Below, one piece after another: positions 49,542 through 57,681 of a stretch of 64,000 nt of DNA. Position numbers and translations under genes: made by a program. The stretch is taken from assembly GCF_024170005.1 (NCBI RefSeq), contig NZ_JALJXJ010000027.1:1-64000 (forward strand), written 5' to 3'. Numbering within the stretch: the stretch's first letter is position 1; every line of letters starts with the position of its first letter. The notes below the pieces were generated by a model. It was not told the DNA's origin, did not search any database, and worked only from the letters and a program-made list of their open reading frames with translations. Origin of the DNA: Azospirillum lipoferum. Its GTDB lineage: Bacteria > Pseudomonadota > Alphaproteobacteria > Azospirillales > Azospirillaceae.

Positions 49542-50462
49542 TCAGGTGTGGGAGTACATCGGCAGGCCCGGCGTTTCCAGGTCGGCGCGCAGGATCGAGC
49601 CGGTCCGGCTTTCGGTGATGAACAGGCTGCGGTTTCCCTCGCCGCCGAAGGCGAGGTTGGTGGTTCCCACCCCGGCGCAGGACACGATGCGGTCGAGCGG
49701 CTCGGCAACCGGCGACACGCGCCAGACCGAACCGAACCCCGTGTGGCAGATCAGCAGGTTGCCGTCGCGGTCCAGCGCCAGACCATCCGGCCCGCCCGGC
49801 CCGCCATGCAGGTTCACGAACACGCCCACCTTGGTGACGAGGCCGCTTTCGGGCAACGGAATGCGCCAGACCTGATTGGCCCGCGTCACCGCGACCAGCA
49901 GGAAGGTTTCGTCGGCATCGACGACGATGCCGTTCGGGCTGGGGATGGTATCGACGAGGCAGGTCAGCCGGCCGTCGGTTCCCAGCCGCCAGACCCGGCC
50001 CGTCGGGTCGTGCATGCCGGTCTGGCCCTGGTCGGTGAAGTAGATCGTGCCCGACCGTGCGAAGACGAGGTCGTTGACGCCCTTGAAGCTTTCGGTCGCC
50101 GCCGTTTCCAGCAGCGGCGTCACCCGCCCGCTGTCCGGGTCGAGCAGCATCAGCCCGCGCTTGTAATCGGTGATGACGATCCGGCCGTCGGCATGAATCT
50201 TCAGGCCGTTCGGCCAGCCGTCATACTCGGTCACCTGCGTCCATTCGCCGTCCGGATCGACGCGGAACACCCGTCCATAGGGGATGTCGGTGACGTAGAG
50301 GCGGCCGGCGCGATCGAAGGACGGCCCTTCGAGGAAGCTGTCGATCTGCCGGCCGCCCTGGTTGCCATCGGCCCAGGCGGTGCGCCGCGCCGTCCGGAAG
50401 CGATCCGGAAGGCGGGTGAAGACGCTGGTTTCGATCCGGCGGGGAGGTGCAAACCAGCTCAT
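49542..50462 (-). CDS. SMP-30/gluconolactonase-family lactonase
   Basis: This 306-residue six-bladed propeller of the SMP-30 family has EGPSFDRAGRLYVTDIPYGR with the metal-binding Glu, the Asn of KGVNDLVFARSG and SPNGIVVDADETFLLVA, and the Asp of GGPDGLALDRDGN. These enzymes hydrolyse sugar lactones or similar esters with a divalent metal. No signal peptide is seen. It overlaps the start of the upstream amidohydrolase by four bases and is the last gene of the minus-strand operon. Confidence 0.85.
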   Translation of the reverse strand: MSWFAPPRRIETSVFTRLPDRFRTARRTAWADGNQGGRQIDSFLEGPSFDRAGRLYVTDIPYGRVFRVDPDGEWTQVTEYDGWPNGLKIHADGRIVITDYKRGLMLLDPDSGRVTPLLETAATESFKGVNDLVFARSGTIYFTDQGQTGMHDPTGRVWRLGTDGRLTCLVDTIPSPNGIVVDADETFLLVAVTRANQVWRIPLPESGLVTKVGVFVNLHGGPGGPDGLALDRDGNLLICHTGFGSVWRVSPVAEPLDRIVSCAGVGTTNLAFGGEGNRSLFITESRTGSILRADLETPGLPMYSHT

Positions 50463-51394
50463 TTCGGAAATCCGTAAAGGTCCGCGGGATTGTCGACGAG
50501 GATACGGTGCAGTGTAGCCTCGTCCGGCATGGCCTGCGCCATCAGATCGAACAGTTCGGCATCGTCCGGCTTATCGTCGGGCTTACGGGTCGGATGGGGC
50601 CAGTCGCTGCCCCAGACCATCCGCTCCGGAGCGGCCCGGACATAGGCCGCCGTGATTGCGGCGCTCTGGATGTAGGGCGACCTGCTGGTGAGGTAGGCGC
50701 CGGACAGCTTGACCCAGGTTTTGCCCTTGTCGAGCAGCCTGCGGATGATCGCATAGGATGCGCTTTCGAGGCCTTCGGCCGGCAGCGCGCCCAGATGGTC
50801 AATCACGATGCGTGACGGCAGGGCCATCAGCAGATCCTGCGTCTCGGCCAACTGCTGCGGCCGCATGTTGATCTCGCAGTGCCAGCCCAGCGCGGCGAGC
50901 CGCGGCGAGAGCTTTTGCAGCGACGAGATCGACAGCGGTCCGGGGAACGGCAGGTTGAACCGCACGCCGCGCACCCCCAGCGCGTCGAGCCGTTTCAGTT
51001 CCGCATCCGCAACATCCTCGGCGACGACGGCGACCATGCGGAAATTGTCGGGTCCGAGCGCCTGCAGGGAGGCGAGCTGCAGGCTGTTGTCGGTGCCGTA
51101 GGTCGAGGGCGTCACCAGAACGCCGCGCGTCGTCCCGAGGCGCCGTTGCAGCGTCCTGTAATCTTCCGGCAACGCGTCGGGCGGGGTGAGCGTCGCGCCG
51201 GGGGCCGTGGGATAGCGGGAGTCGTAGGTGTGGAAATGGCAGTCGGTCGCGTTGGCCGGCGCCTTCGCCGCCGGCCTTGCGGTGCCGGTGGACCAGCGGA
51301 CCGCCTCTTCACCGCGCCCTTCCGCCCAAGCCGTCGCCAATGGTGGGAGCGCGGCGGTGGCCGCCGCTCCCGCCAGCAGGGCGCGGCGCGTCAT
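50459..51394 (-). CDS. TAT-exported amidohydrolase paralogue
   Basis: This protein of about 311 residues is homologous along its length to the amidohydrolase at 48490: ATDCHFHTYDSRYPT, STYGTDNS, IDHLGALP and MVWGSDWPHPT. It has a TAT signal, MTRRALLAGAAATAALPPL. GAGAGG supports ATG 51394, and 51412 is an alternative four bases from the MFS gene. Each of the two MFS carriers in this region has such a hydrolase next to it, so the pair probably arose by duplication of a carrier-hydrolase module. Confidence 0.83.
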   Translation of the reverse strand: MTRRALLAGAAATAALPPLATAWAEGRGEEAVRWSTGTARPAAKAPANATDCHFHTYDSRYPTAPGATLTPPDALPEDYRTLQRRLGTTRGVLVTPSTYGTDNSLQLASLQALGPDNFRMVAVVAEDVADAELKRLDALGVRGVRFNLPFPGPLSISSLQKLSPRLAALGWHCEINMRPQQLAETQDLLMALPSRIVIDHLGALPAEGLESASYAIIRRLLDKGKTWVKLSGAYLTSRSPYIQSAAITAAYVRAAPERMVWGSDWPHPTRKPDDKPDDAELFDLMAQAMPDEATLHRILVDNPADLYGFPK

Positions 51395-51413
51395 CGCATC
51401 CTCTCGCGTCATG

Positions 51414-52751
51414 TCACGCCCCCTTCGCAGCGGCTGTGGTCACCGCCGCGTCGCGCTTCTGCCGGCTGATCGCCAGGACCAGCCCGGCGCCGATCGCGGT
51501 GACCAGGGCGATCGGCAGAAGCGCCAGCGCGTAGTTGCCGGTCGCCTGCAGAATGCTGCCATAGACATTCACCATCAGACCGCCGCCGATGAGGTTCGAC
51601 ACGGCGTTGATCATGGCGAGGCCGGCCGCGACCGATCCGGCGCTGAGCCAGCCGGACGACAGCGCCCAGAAGGGGCCTTTGAAGGCGTAGGCGCCGACCA
51701 GCACCATGCTGAGCAATGCGATGGTTCCGGCAAGCGACTGGACGACGAAGGCGCCGAGGAAGCCGGCGGTGATGAGCAGCAGCATCAGCGCGGTGTGCCA
51801 GCGCCGCTCCTTCGTCTTGTCGGAATGGCGGCCCCACAGCACCATCAGCACGCAGGCGACGCCATAGGGGATCGAGTTGATCAGACCGGTCTCGAAATTC
51901 GTCAGGCCGAAGGATTTCAGAAGCTGCGGCTGCCAGACGCCGAGCACCGTCCCCGCCGCCGACGCGCCGGAGCAGGTCAGCGCCATCGCCCAGACAGTGG
52001 GGTTGCGCAGCAATTCCGCGAAGGATCCCCAACCGGTCTTCTGCGCGGCGGCCGGCCGGCTGGCCTTCTCACGGTCGAGTTCGGCGCAGAGCCATGTGCG
52101 CTCGTCGCCGCGCAGCCAGTGCGCCTGTTCCGGCCGGTCGGTCAGGAAGAAGAAGCAGACGATGCCGAGCAGGACGGTCGGGACGCCTTCCAGAATGAAC
52201 AGCCACTGCCATCCGCGCAGGCCGAGCATGCCGTCGAGGCCGAGCAGGATGCCGCCCAGCGGGGAGCCGATGAAGGTCGCCGCCGGGATAGAGATGCCGA
52301 ACAGGGCGATCAGGCGGCCGCGATAGCCGGCCGGCAGCCAGTAGGTCAGGTAGAGCAGGACGCCGGGGAAGAAACCGGCTTCGGCGGCACCGAGGACGAA
52401 CCGCATGACGTAGAAGGAATTCTGCCCCTGGACCAGCGCCATGCCGGCCGAAACGAGGCCCCAGGTGATCATGATGCGGGCGATCCAGCGCCGCGCGCCG
52501 AAGCGCTGGAGGGCCAGGTTGCTCGGCACCTCCATCAGGAAGTAGGAGAAGAAGAACAGGCTGGCGCCGAAGCCGAACACCGCCTTCGACATTCCGAGAT
52601 CCTGGACCATCTGCAAGGACGCCATGCCGACGTTGCCGCGATCCAGGATCGCGAACAGGTAGCAGATCATCATGAACGGCATGATGCGCCACGCCACGCG
52701 GCGCATGGTCCTCTGTTCGAGCGTGTTGGACGCTTCGTCGGTTTGCGACAT
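51414..52751 (-). CDS. MFS carrier (anion:cation symporter family), second copy
   Basis: This 445-residue ACS-family carrier with 12 predicted helices is related to the one at 47171: RRVAWRIMPFMMICYLFAIL, then DRGNVGMASLQM, and MEVPSNLALQRFGARRWIAR. The charged helix-1 signature reads DRGNVG instead of DRINVG. It is 36 bases downstream of the hydroxyacid dehydrogenase gene and just upstream of the amidohydrolase. The substrate is likely an organic acid close to that of the other carrier. Confidence 0.87.
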   Translation of the reverse strand: MSQTDEASNTLEQRTMRRVAWRIMPFMMICYLFAILDRGNVGMASLQMVQDLGMSKAVFGFGASLFFFSYFLMEVPSNLALQRFGARRWIARIMITWGLVSAGMALVQGQNSFYVMRFVLGAAEAGFFPGVLLYLTYWLPAGYRGRLIALFGISIPAATFIGSPLGGILLGLDGMLGLRGWQWLFILEGVPTVLLGIVCFFFLTDRPEQAHWLRGDERTWLCAELDREKASRPAAAQKTGWGSFAELLRNPTVWAMALTCSGASAAGTVLGVWQPQLLKSFGLTNFETGLINSIPYGVACVLMVLWGRHSDKTKERRWHTALMLLLITAGFLGAFVVQSLAGTIALLSMVLVGAYAFKGPFWALSSGWLSAGSVAAGLAMINAVSNLIGGGLMVNVYGSILQATGNYALALLPIALVTAIGAGLVLAISRQKRDAAVTTAAAKGA

Positions 52752-52787
52752 CGTTTCCTCCCGGAGCGGTATTGACTGGTGCGTCGG

Positions 52788-53771
52788 TCAGGCGACGCGG
52801 AGCTGCGGCGCGTTGACCATCGCGCGCGGATCGGCTCCCTTGCCTTCGAGCACGTTCATGACGTGGTCGAGCGCGATGAGGCCCATGGCGTCGCGGGCGG
52901 TCTGGGTGCTGGCGCCGACATGCGGGGTGGCGATCAGGTTGGGGAGCGTCAGCAGCGGATTGGCCGGATTCACCGGTTCCACCGCGAAGGTGTCGAGACC
53001 GGCGCCGCCGATTCGGCCGTCGCGCAAGGCCTCGAACAGGGCGTCCTCGTCGATCAGCCCGCCGCGCGCCGTGTTGATCAGGATGCTGCCTGGCCGCATG
53101 GTGGCGATCTGCTCGCGGCCGATCAGGTTGCGGGTCTGCGGGGTCAGCGGACAGTGCAGGCTGATGACGTCGCTGGTGGCGAGCAGCTCGTCCAGGCTCG
53201 CCACACGCTCCGCCCCCTCGATCCGGACGTCGGCCGGCATGTAGGGATCGAAGACGCGCACGGTCATGTGCAGGGGCTGCACCAGCCCGACCAGAATACG
53301 GCCGATCTCGCCCAGGCCGACGACGCCGAGGCTGCGTCCGCGAAGCTGCAGGCCAGAGGTGGTCGCCTTGTCCCAGAAGCCGGCCTTCATCCGCGCATCG
53401 AGATGGGCGAGGTCGCGGGCGACGGCGAACATCAGCGCGAAGGCAAGCTCCGCCACCGACTGCGAGTTGGCGCCGCGGGCGACGAGAACCGGGATGCCGT
53501 GGCGGGCGGCGGCTTCGGTATCGATGTTGTCGTAGCCGACGCCATGCTTGGCGATCGCCCGGAGCCTGGGAGACGCGGCGATCACTTTTTCCGTGACCTT
53601 GCCCTGCCGCACGATGATGCCGTCGATCTCTTCCTTCGCGGCGACCGCGGCGAGTTCCTCGGGGCTCGCATAGGCGGCGCCGATGGAAACGAGGCGCGCG
53701 CCGCGCCGTTCCGCGACTTCGGCGGCTTCCGGCGTCAGCGCTGGGCCGGTGACCAGGATTGTATAGGGCAT
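52788..53771 (-). CDS. D-2-hydroxyacid dehydrogenase (PGDH-like)
   Basis: This 327-residue NAD-dependent D-2-hydroxyacid dehydrogenase has dinucleotide motif GRSLGVVGLGEIGRILVGLV, substrate Arg in LINTARGGLIDEDAL, Glu in AGLDTFAVEPVNP and catalytic His in IATPHVGAST. It lacks the C-terminal ACT domains of serine-pathway enzymes, and its place at the head of a catabolic operon behind an IclR-type operator suggests oxidation or reduction of a pathway hydroxy acid. Confidence 0.88.
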   Translation of the reverse strand: MPYTILVTGPALTPEAAEVAERRGARLVSIGAAYASPEELAAVAAKEEIDGIIVRQGKVTEKVIAASPRLRAIAKHGVGYDNIDTEAAARHGIPVLVARGANSQSVAELAFALMFAVARDLAHLDARMKAGFWDKATTSGLQLRGRSLGVVGLGEIGRILVGLVQPLHMTVRVFDPYMPADVRIEGAERVASLDELLATSDVISLHCPLTPQTRNLIGREQIATMRPGSILINTARGGLIDEDALFEALRDGRIGGAGLDTFAVEPVNPANPLLTLPNLIATPHVGASTQTARDAMGLIALDHVMNVLEGKGADPRAMVNAPQLRVA

Positions 53772-53869
53772 GCCTGTCCCTTTCTGATTTCAAGCAAGCG
53801 CCTGCCGCTGCCGGCGCGTGACGGTGCACGCTGCCGGCCTGGGCCGTGGCGGGTCGGTGGTGTCGCCAA

Positions 53870-53901
53870 CCGTTGCTTTTTGAAATTGCAACGGCGTTTC
53901 A
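53870..53901. promoter_or_regulatory. IclR-type operator in the central divergent promoter
   Basis: TGCAACG-G-CGTTTCA (53887-53901) is a near-palindrome and the inverted match of the site at 47080-47094. An overlapping palindrome, CCGTTGC-N11-GCAACGG (53870-53894), doubles the possible contacts. The region is AT-rich and lies between the hydroxyacid dehydrogenase operon and the RraA-like gene. Confidence 0.65.
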
Positions 53902-53996
53902 TTTTTTGGTACCTATTGCATCGGCGGCTCGGATTGTCAACCGTGCGTCGGATGATCCGGCCGCAAAACCAACATCAGACAGGCAGGAGCGCTCAC

Positions 53997-54677
53997 ATGA
54001 CCGTCGGTTTCCGCATCTATCCGAACCCGAAGCAGAAGGCTTCGCCGGACCTCGTGGAGCGCTTTCGCAAGCTCCCGGTCGCCAATGTCAGCGACAGCAT
54101 GTCGCGCATGGCGGCTGCCGGCCCGCGTCTGCGCCCGATGCATGGCGGCGGCGTGCTGGCCGGTCCGGCCATCACCGTGAAGTCGCGTCCCGGCGACAAT
54201 CTCATGCTGCACAAGGCCATCGACATGGCGGAGCCGGGCGACGTCATCGTCCTCGATGCCGGAGGCGACCTCACCAACGCGCTGATCGGCGAACTGATGG
54301 TCGCGCATGCTGAACGGCGCGGCGTCGGCGGCATCGTCATCAACGGCGCGATCCGCGACGCCGCCACGCTGCGGGAAGGCCGCTTCCCGATCTTCGCCGC
54401 CGGCGTCACCCATCGTGGTCCCTACAAGGACGGCCCCGGCGAGATCAACGTGCCGATCTCCATCGACGGCATGATCATCACTCCCGGCGATCTGATGCTC
54501 GGCGACGACGACGGCCTCGTCTGCGTCCCGCTCGCGGATGCGGAGGCGATCTACGCCGGGACCAAGAAGAAGCATGACGCCGAAACCGCCCAGATGGAAG
54601 CGATCCGGGCGGGACGCAACGACCGCTCCTGGGTCGATGCCGAACTGAAGAAGCGCGGCGTCGAGTATATGGGCTGA
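53997..54677 (+). CDS. RraA-like 4-hydroxy-2-oxoacid aldolase family protein
   Basis: This 226-residue RraA-like protein has ANVSDSMSRMAAAGPRLRPM at the N-terminus, the pocket GGVLAGPAITVK, the GELMVAHAERRGVGGIVING face and NGAIRDAATLREGRFPIFAA with the conserved Arg-Asp. It ends in GDLMLGDDDGLVCVP. These are also the features of HMG/CHA aldolase (4-hydroxy-4-methyl-2-oxoglutarate and 4-carboxy-4-hydroxy-2-oxoadipate cleavage in protocatechuate 4,5-cleavage and gallate pathways). Linkage to a PDC-hydrolase-like gene supports that type of pathway. GGCAGGAGC precedes the start. Confidence 0.85.
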   Translation: MTVGFRIYPNPKQKASPDLVERFRKLPVANVSDSMSRMAAAGPRLRPMHGGGVLAGPAITVKSRPGDNLMLHKAIDMAEPGDVIVLDAGGDLTNALIGELMVAHAERRGVGGIVINGAIRDAATLREGRFPIFAAGVTHRGPYKDGPGEINVPISIDGMIITPGDLMLGDDDGLVCVPLADAEAIYAGTKKKHDAETAQMEAIRAGRNDRSWVDAELKKRGVEYMG

Positions 54678-54734
54678 GGACGAGCGATCCGGCGGGTGAA
54701 ATTCCTGCCGGTTGCCTGTATATCCTCCTGAAAT

Positions 54735-54753
54735 GGCCGCCCGATGGGCGGCC
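54735..54753 (+). terminator. Hairpin between the RraA-like gene and iclR
   Basis: GGCCGCCC-GAT-GGGCGGCC forms a short strong stem with TCTTC after it. It contains the ATG at 54744 and therefore argues against that codon as the IclR start. Confidence 0.5.
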
Positions 54754-54770
54754 TCTTCAGGAAGCCGCAT

Positions 54771-55490
54771 GTGACGACCGATCAGACCAAGACCAGGAAG
54801 CCCGCCAAGACCGAAGCATCGTCCGGGTTGCAGGGCGTATCAGCCGTCGAGCGCGCCCTGACCGTGCTGACCGCCTTCCAGCGTGGCGACGGCGTGGTCA
54901 GTCTGGCCGAACTCACCAAGCGCACCGGTCTGGTCAAGACGACGGTCATGCGCATGGCCCTGTCGCTGGAGAGCTTCGGGCTGATCAAGCGCGTCGAAGA
55001 CGGCGGTTACCGTCTCGATGCCGAGGTGATGCGGCTTGCCGCCTGCTACCAGCATGCCTTCGGCCTTGCCGACCATGTGACGCCGGTGTTGGAGCGGCTG
55101 GCGCGCTCGACCGGGGAGACCGCGTCCTTCTACACGCGGCGCGGCGAACAGCGCCTTTGTCTGTTCCGCGTCGAGAGCGCCAGCCCGATTCGCATGCATG
55201 TGCAGTCCGGCGACCTCCGCCCGATGGACAAATCCGCCATTGCCCAGGTGCTCCGCCATTTCGACGTCGGTCGCGTCGCGCCGAAGATCGATGTGCCGAT
55301 CTATACCAGTGGCGTTACCGATCCACATGCCGCGTCACTGGCAATGCCGGTGTTCGGGCCGGGCGGCGGCCTCCTTGGCGCCCTCGCGCTGTCCGGCCCG
55401 GTCACCCGGCTGACCGCGGACTATGCCGAAAGGATCCGGCCGGAATTGAAGGCGGCCGGGGATGAGCTGACGAAGGCCTGCGGCGGTTGA
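54771..55490 (+). CDS. IclR-family regulator of the carboxylate/lactone unit
   Basis: This 239-residue IclR protein has HTH at about residues 20-80 (GVSAVERALTVLTAFQRGDG, then LTKRTGLVKTTVMRMALSLE) and effector domain with DVPIYTSGVTDPHAASLAMP. The start chosen is GTG 54771 with AGGAAG six bases upstream. ATG 54744 lies in a hairpin. It is the natural binder of the sites at 47080 and 53887 and so would control three transcripts. Its own promoter region has no such site that I can find. Confidence 0.85.
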   Translation: MTTDQTKTRKPAKTEASSGLQGVSAVERALTVLTAFQRGDGVVSLAELTKRTGLVKTTVMRMALSLESFGLIKRVEDGGYRLDAEVMRLAACYQHAFGLADHVTPVLERLARSTGETASFYTRRGEQRLCLFRVESASPIRMHVQSGDLRPMDKSAIAQVLRHFDVGRVAPKIDVPIYTSGVTDPHAASLAMPVFGPGGGLLGALALSGPVTRLTADYAERIRPELKAAGDELTKACGG

Positions 55491-55840
55491 ACTCCGTCCC
55501 CGGATCCTGACCCTCAGGCGGATCGCGCCGATGCGGACCATGGCGCGGCGCCGCCGGGTCGTGTGGGAGATCGATGCGCAAGTGAAGCCAACTTGCTCGT
55601 CGTCGGTTTCGATCTCCTGAGCGAGGGCTCCGAAGGATCGCCGCATCCGGCAACATCGCGGCGATCCGGGTCAGGCTGGCCGACACCCTGGACAACAGCG
55701 ATCCTGGAGCAGGCGCTGCAGACGGCCGATCGAAGCGATGTCGCGAAAGGCGGAGGCCACCGGTCGGCTGCTGGTGGCCCCGCTGTCGCGGAAAGGTGCA
55801 CACCAGCCACGCGGACCGAGGCGCACCCTCTGCATCGGTC

Positions 55841-56486
55841 TCAATCGAAAAGTTCCGGCCTCCACCCAAGCATCAGGCGGTCGATTCCGATCGCCCAGCC
55901 AATGCCTTCGGCGTAACGGCCGCCGCCTGCAATCTGCTTCTGCGCACCGAGTGCAGGGCATTCGGCTTCAAAACCGTCTTCCACGTAATAGGAGAGGCCA
56001 CGCTTCACACCGTCCGAATAGACCCACTCAAGGCCTTCGAAGCTATCGAGGCAGGCCCGCAGCAGTCCGGTTGCCTCTTCTCGATCCATCGCGCAATCGC
56101 CGTTCAGGATCTCGATACCGAATTGGGTGAATTCGCGGTAGCGTCCGCGCTGGGGGCGTTCGTAGCGGTAGCAACGCTGCGCATAAAAGAGCCGCCTCGG
56201 TTCCTTGCGCCCGCGCGCAATCGCCCACTCCTCGCGCCATAGCTTTTGAATCATACCCGTTACTTCCGGGATCAGGCAGACCTTGCGTCCACCACGGTCC
56301 TCAAAAGTCCACATCTGCCCTTCCTTGTCCGGGCCGATCTTCCTGAGAAAGGTTTCGGCTTCGCAGATGGAGGGCAGAATAATTTCCTCAAATCCCGCCT
56401 CAGTGAACCGACCTCCGCAGGCGATCGAGGATATCGGTATAGAGACGGGCCTGGTCGCCGATAAGGGTGCGCGTACCTCGCAGCAT
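55841..56486 (-). pseudogene. HisRS-core (class II synthetase-like) gene with a frameshift
   Basis: The N-terminus MLRGTRTLIGDQARLYTDIL starts at 56486 behind AGGAG. After DRLRRSV a one-base shift near 56405 moves the frame to EAGFEEIILPSICEAETFLR. Motif 2 (RRLFYAQRCYRYERPQRGRY, then REFTQFGIEIL) and motif 3 (GGGRYAEGIGWAIGIDRL) follow. The anticodon-binding domain of real HisRS is absent, and the protein ends after about 215 residues. It is a HisZ-like or freestanding catalytic paralogue. The frameshift may be a mutation, an assembly error or a programmed shift. Confidence 0.65.
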
Positions 56487-56582
56487 GTGTCTTCTCCTGT
56501 CTGGTGCCGGGAAGCTCCCGGGTGATGTGATGAAACTGAAGCGAACGTCGGATCGGCGCTGTCGGAATCCACGGCCCGAAAA

Positions 56583-56623
56583 GCAGCGGGGCCGCCTCAT
56601 CTTACGATGGGCGGCCCCGCTGC
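56583..56623 (-). terminator. Strong GC hairpin before the HisRS-like gene
   Basis: GCAGCGGGGCCGCC (56583-56596) pairs with GGCGGCCCCGCTGC (56610-56623), a perfect 14-base stem with a 13-base loop. It lies between the unknown gene ending at 56860 and the HisRS-like start at 56486, both on the minus strand. It may end the first transcript or attenuate the second. There is no T-run. Confidence 0.5.
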
Positions 56624-56859
56624 CGGTTCGATCCGAAAATCCCGTTCAGCTCTCCCGGGAACCCTCGACCACCGCGCGCGACCGCCCCCCACGGCCGATG
56701 CCGTGGCGACCGAAGAGGAAATGGGGGTGGCGCAGTGCGAGCATCTGACTGGTTCCGTGATCGGGACGACCACTATGAGGCGAGTTTCCCAATCCGGTCA
56801 AGAGTCCCCCCCCGGCGGCATTACACAAACCCACCCCTTTCATTTGGTCGAGGCGAACC

Positions 56860-57228
56860 TCAGGAGAGCATGGCCGTGACGGTCTGGACGTCGCCGATGG
56901 CCGCCAACTGGCGATCGACCGAGAAGATATGTACAGCCCCCGGCACGGTATCGTGCGGCCGGATCAAGCGCACCATGCTGCGGTTGATGTACATGAAGAT
57001 CCTGGACTGGTCCGTCGAAAGCGCCTGGAGTTTCCTGAAGTTCGGTCCAAGCAGGTTGGCAACCTCGTCAGGCGTTTTCAGGACCGTGATCGTGCGGTTC
57101 CCGTCAAACAGCAAAACGGCGTTTTGCACGTTGTCAACGGGCAGGTCAGGCACGATGGCGAAAACCTTGTCCGCATCGACGGCGACAGTTCCATACGGAG
57201 GGATGGTCGGCAGTTGAACGAATGCCAT
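56860..57228 (-). CDS. Unrecognised 122-residue protein
   Basis: I do not recognise this protein. It begins MAFVQLPTIPPYGTVAVDAD behind GGGAGAATCGC, has no signal peptide, and shows alternating short strands with a TPDEVANLLGPNFRKLQ helix, a small alpha/beta fold. Charged residues are balanced and coding quality is good. Its neighbours are the HisRS-like gene and an IS66 scrap, so context does not help. Confidence 0.65.
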   Translation of the reverse strand: MAFVQLPTIPPYGTVAVDADKVFAIVPDLPVDNVQNAVLLFDGNRTITVLKTPDEVANLLGPNFRKLQALSTDQSRIFMYINRSMVRLIRPHDTVPGAVHIFSVDRQLAAIGDVQTVTAMLS

Positions 57229-57461
57229 GCGATTCTCCCAATAGAGACGGGCGCGGGAACCGGTCACTCGTCCCGGCCCTGGATACGGTTGGCGATCCCA
57301 TATCGCGCGTCAAGCGCGGATGAGCCACCGCACTCTCGTCTTTGATGCATATATCTCAGGATTTTCATCAGGCCGGACCGTCCATCGTGATTGCTCACCG
57401 GTCTGATTGCTCACCGGTCTGGGGGATCGGGTGCTGCGCGGCAGCTCGGGATATGAGTTAA

Positions 57462-57600
57462 CGTCTCCATGACCGGTCGCCGCGCTATCGCCTGGGTGAC
57501 GCCGAGAAGGACGCCCTGCTCCTTGAACAGGCGGCACCGATCGAACGTCTGGCGGCACGGGTGGCCGAACTGGAAGCCGCTGCCAGGGTGTTTTCCCGTA
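57462..57600 (+). pseudogene. IS66-family transposase N-terminal scrap
   Basis: The frame reads RYRLGDAEKDALLLEQ, then IERLAARVAELEAAA, the coiled-coil leader found at the N-terminus of IS66-type transposases. Homology stops there. The stretch 57229-57461 has no recognisable gene. Confidence 0.45.
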
Positions 57601-57681
57601 ACGCCGGAACAGGTACGTCATTGCCAATTGTCGAGGAATGCCTACAGTGCGGCAGTCAGCCTTCCGATAAACGGCACAATC

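Noticed and set aside
56583..56623. T-box or tRNA-like leader before the HisRS-like gene
   Set aside because: I see only a simple GC hairpin, with no T-box sequence or specifier stem, and T-boxes are rare in alphaproteobacteria.
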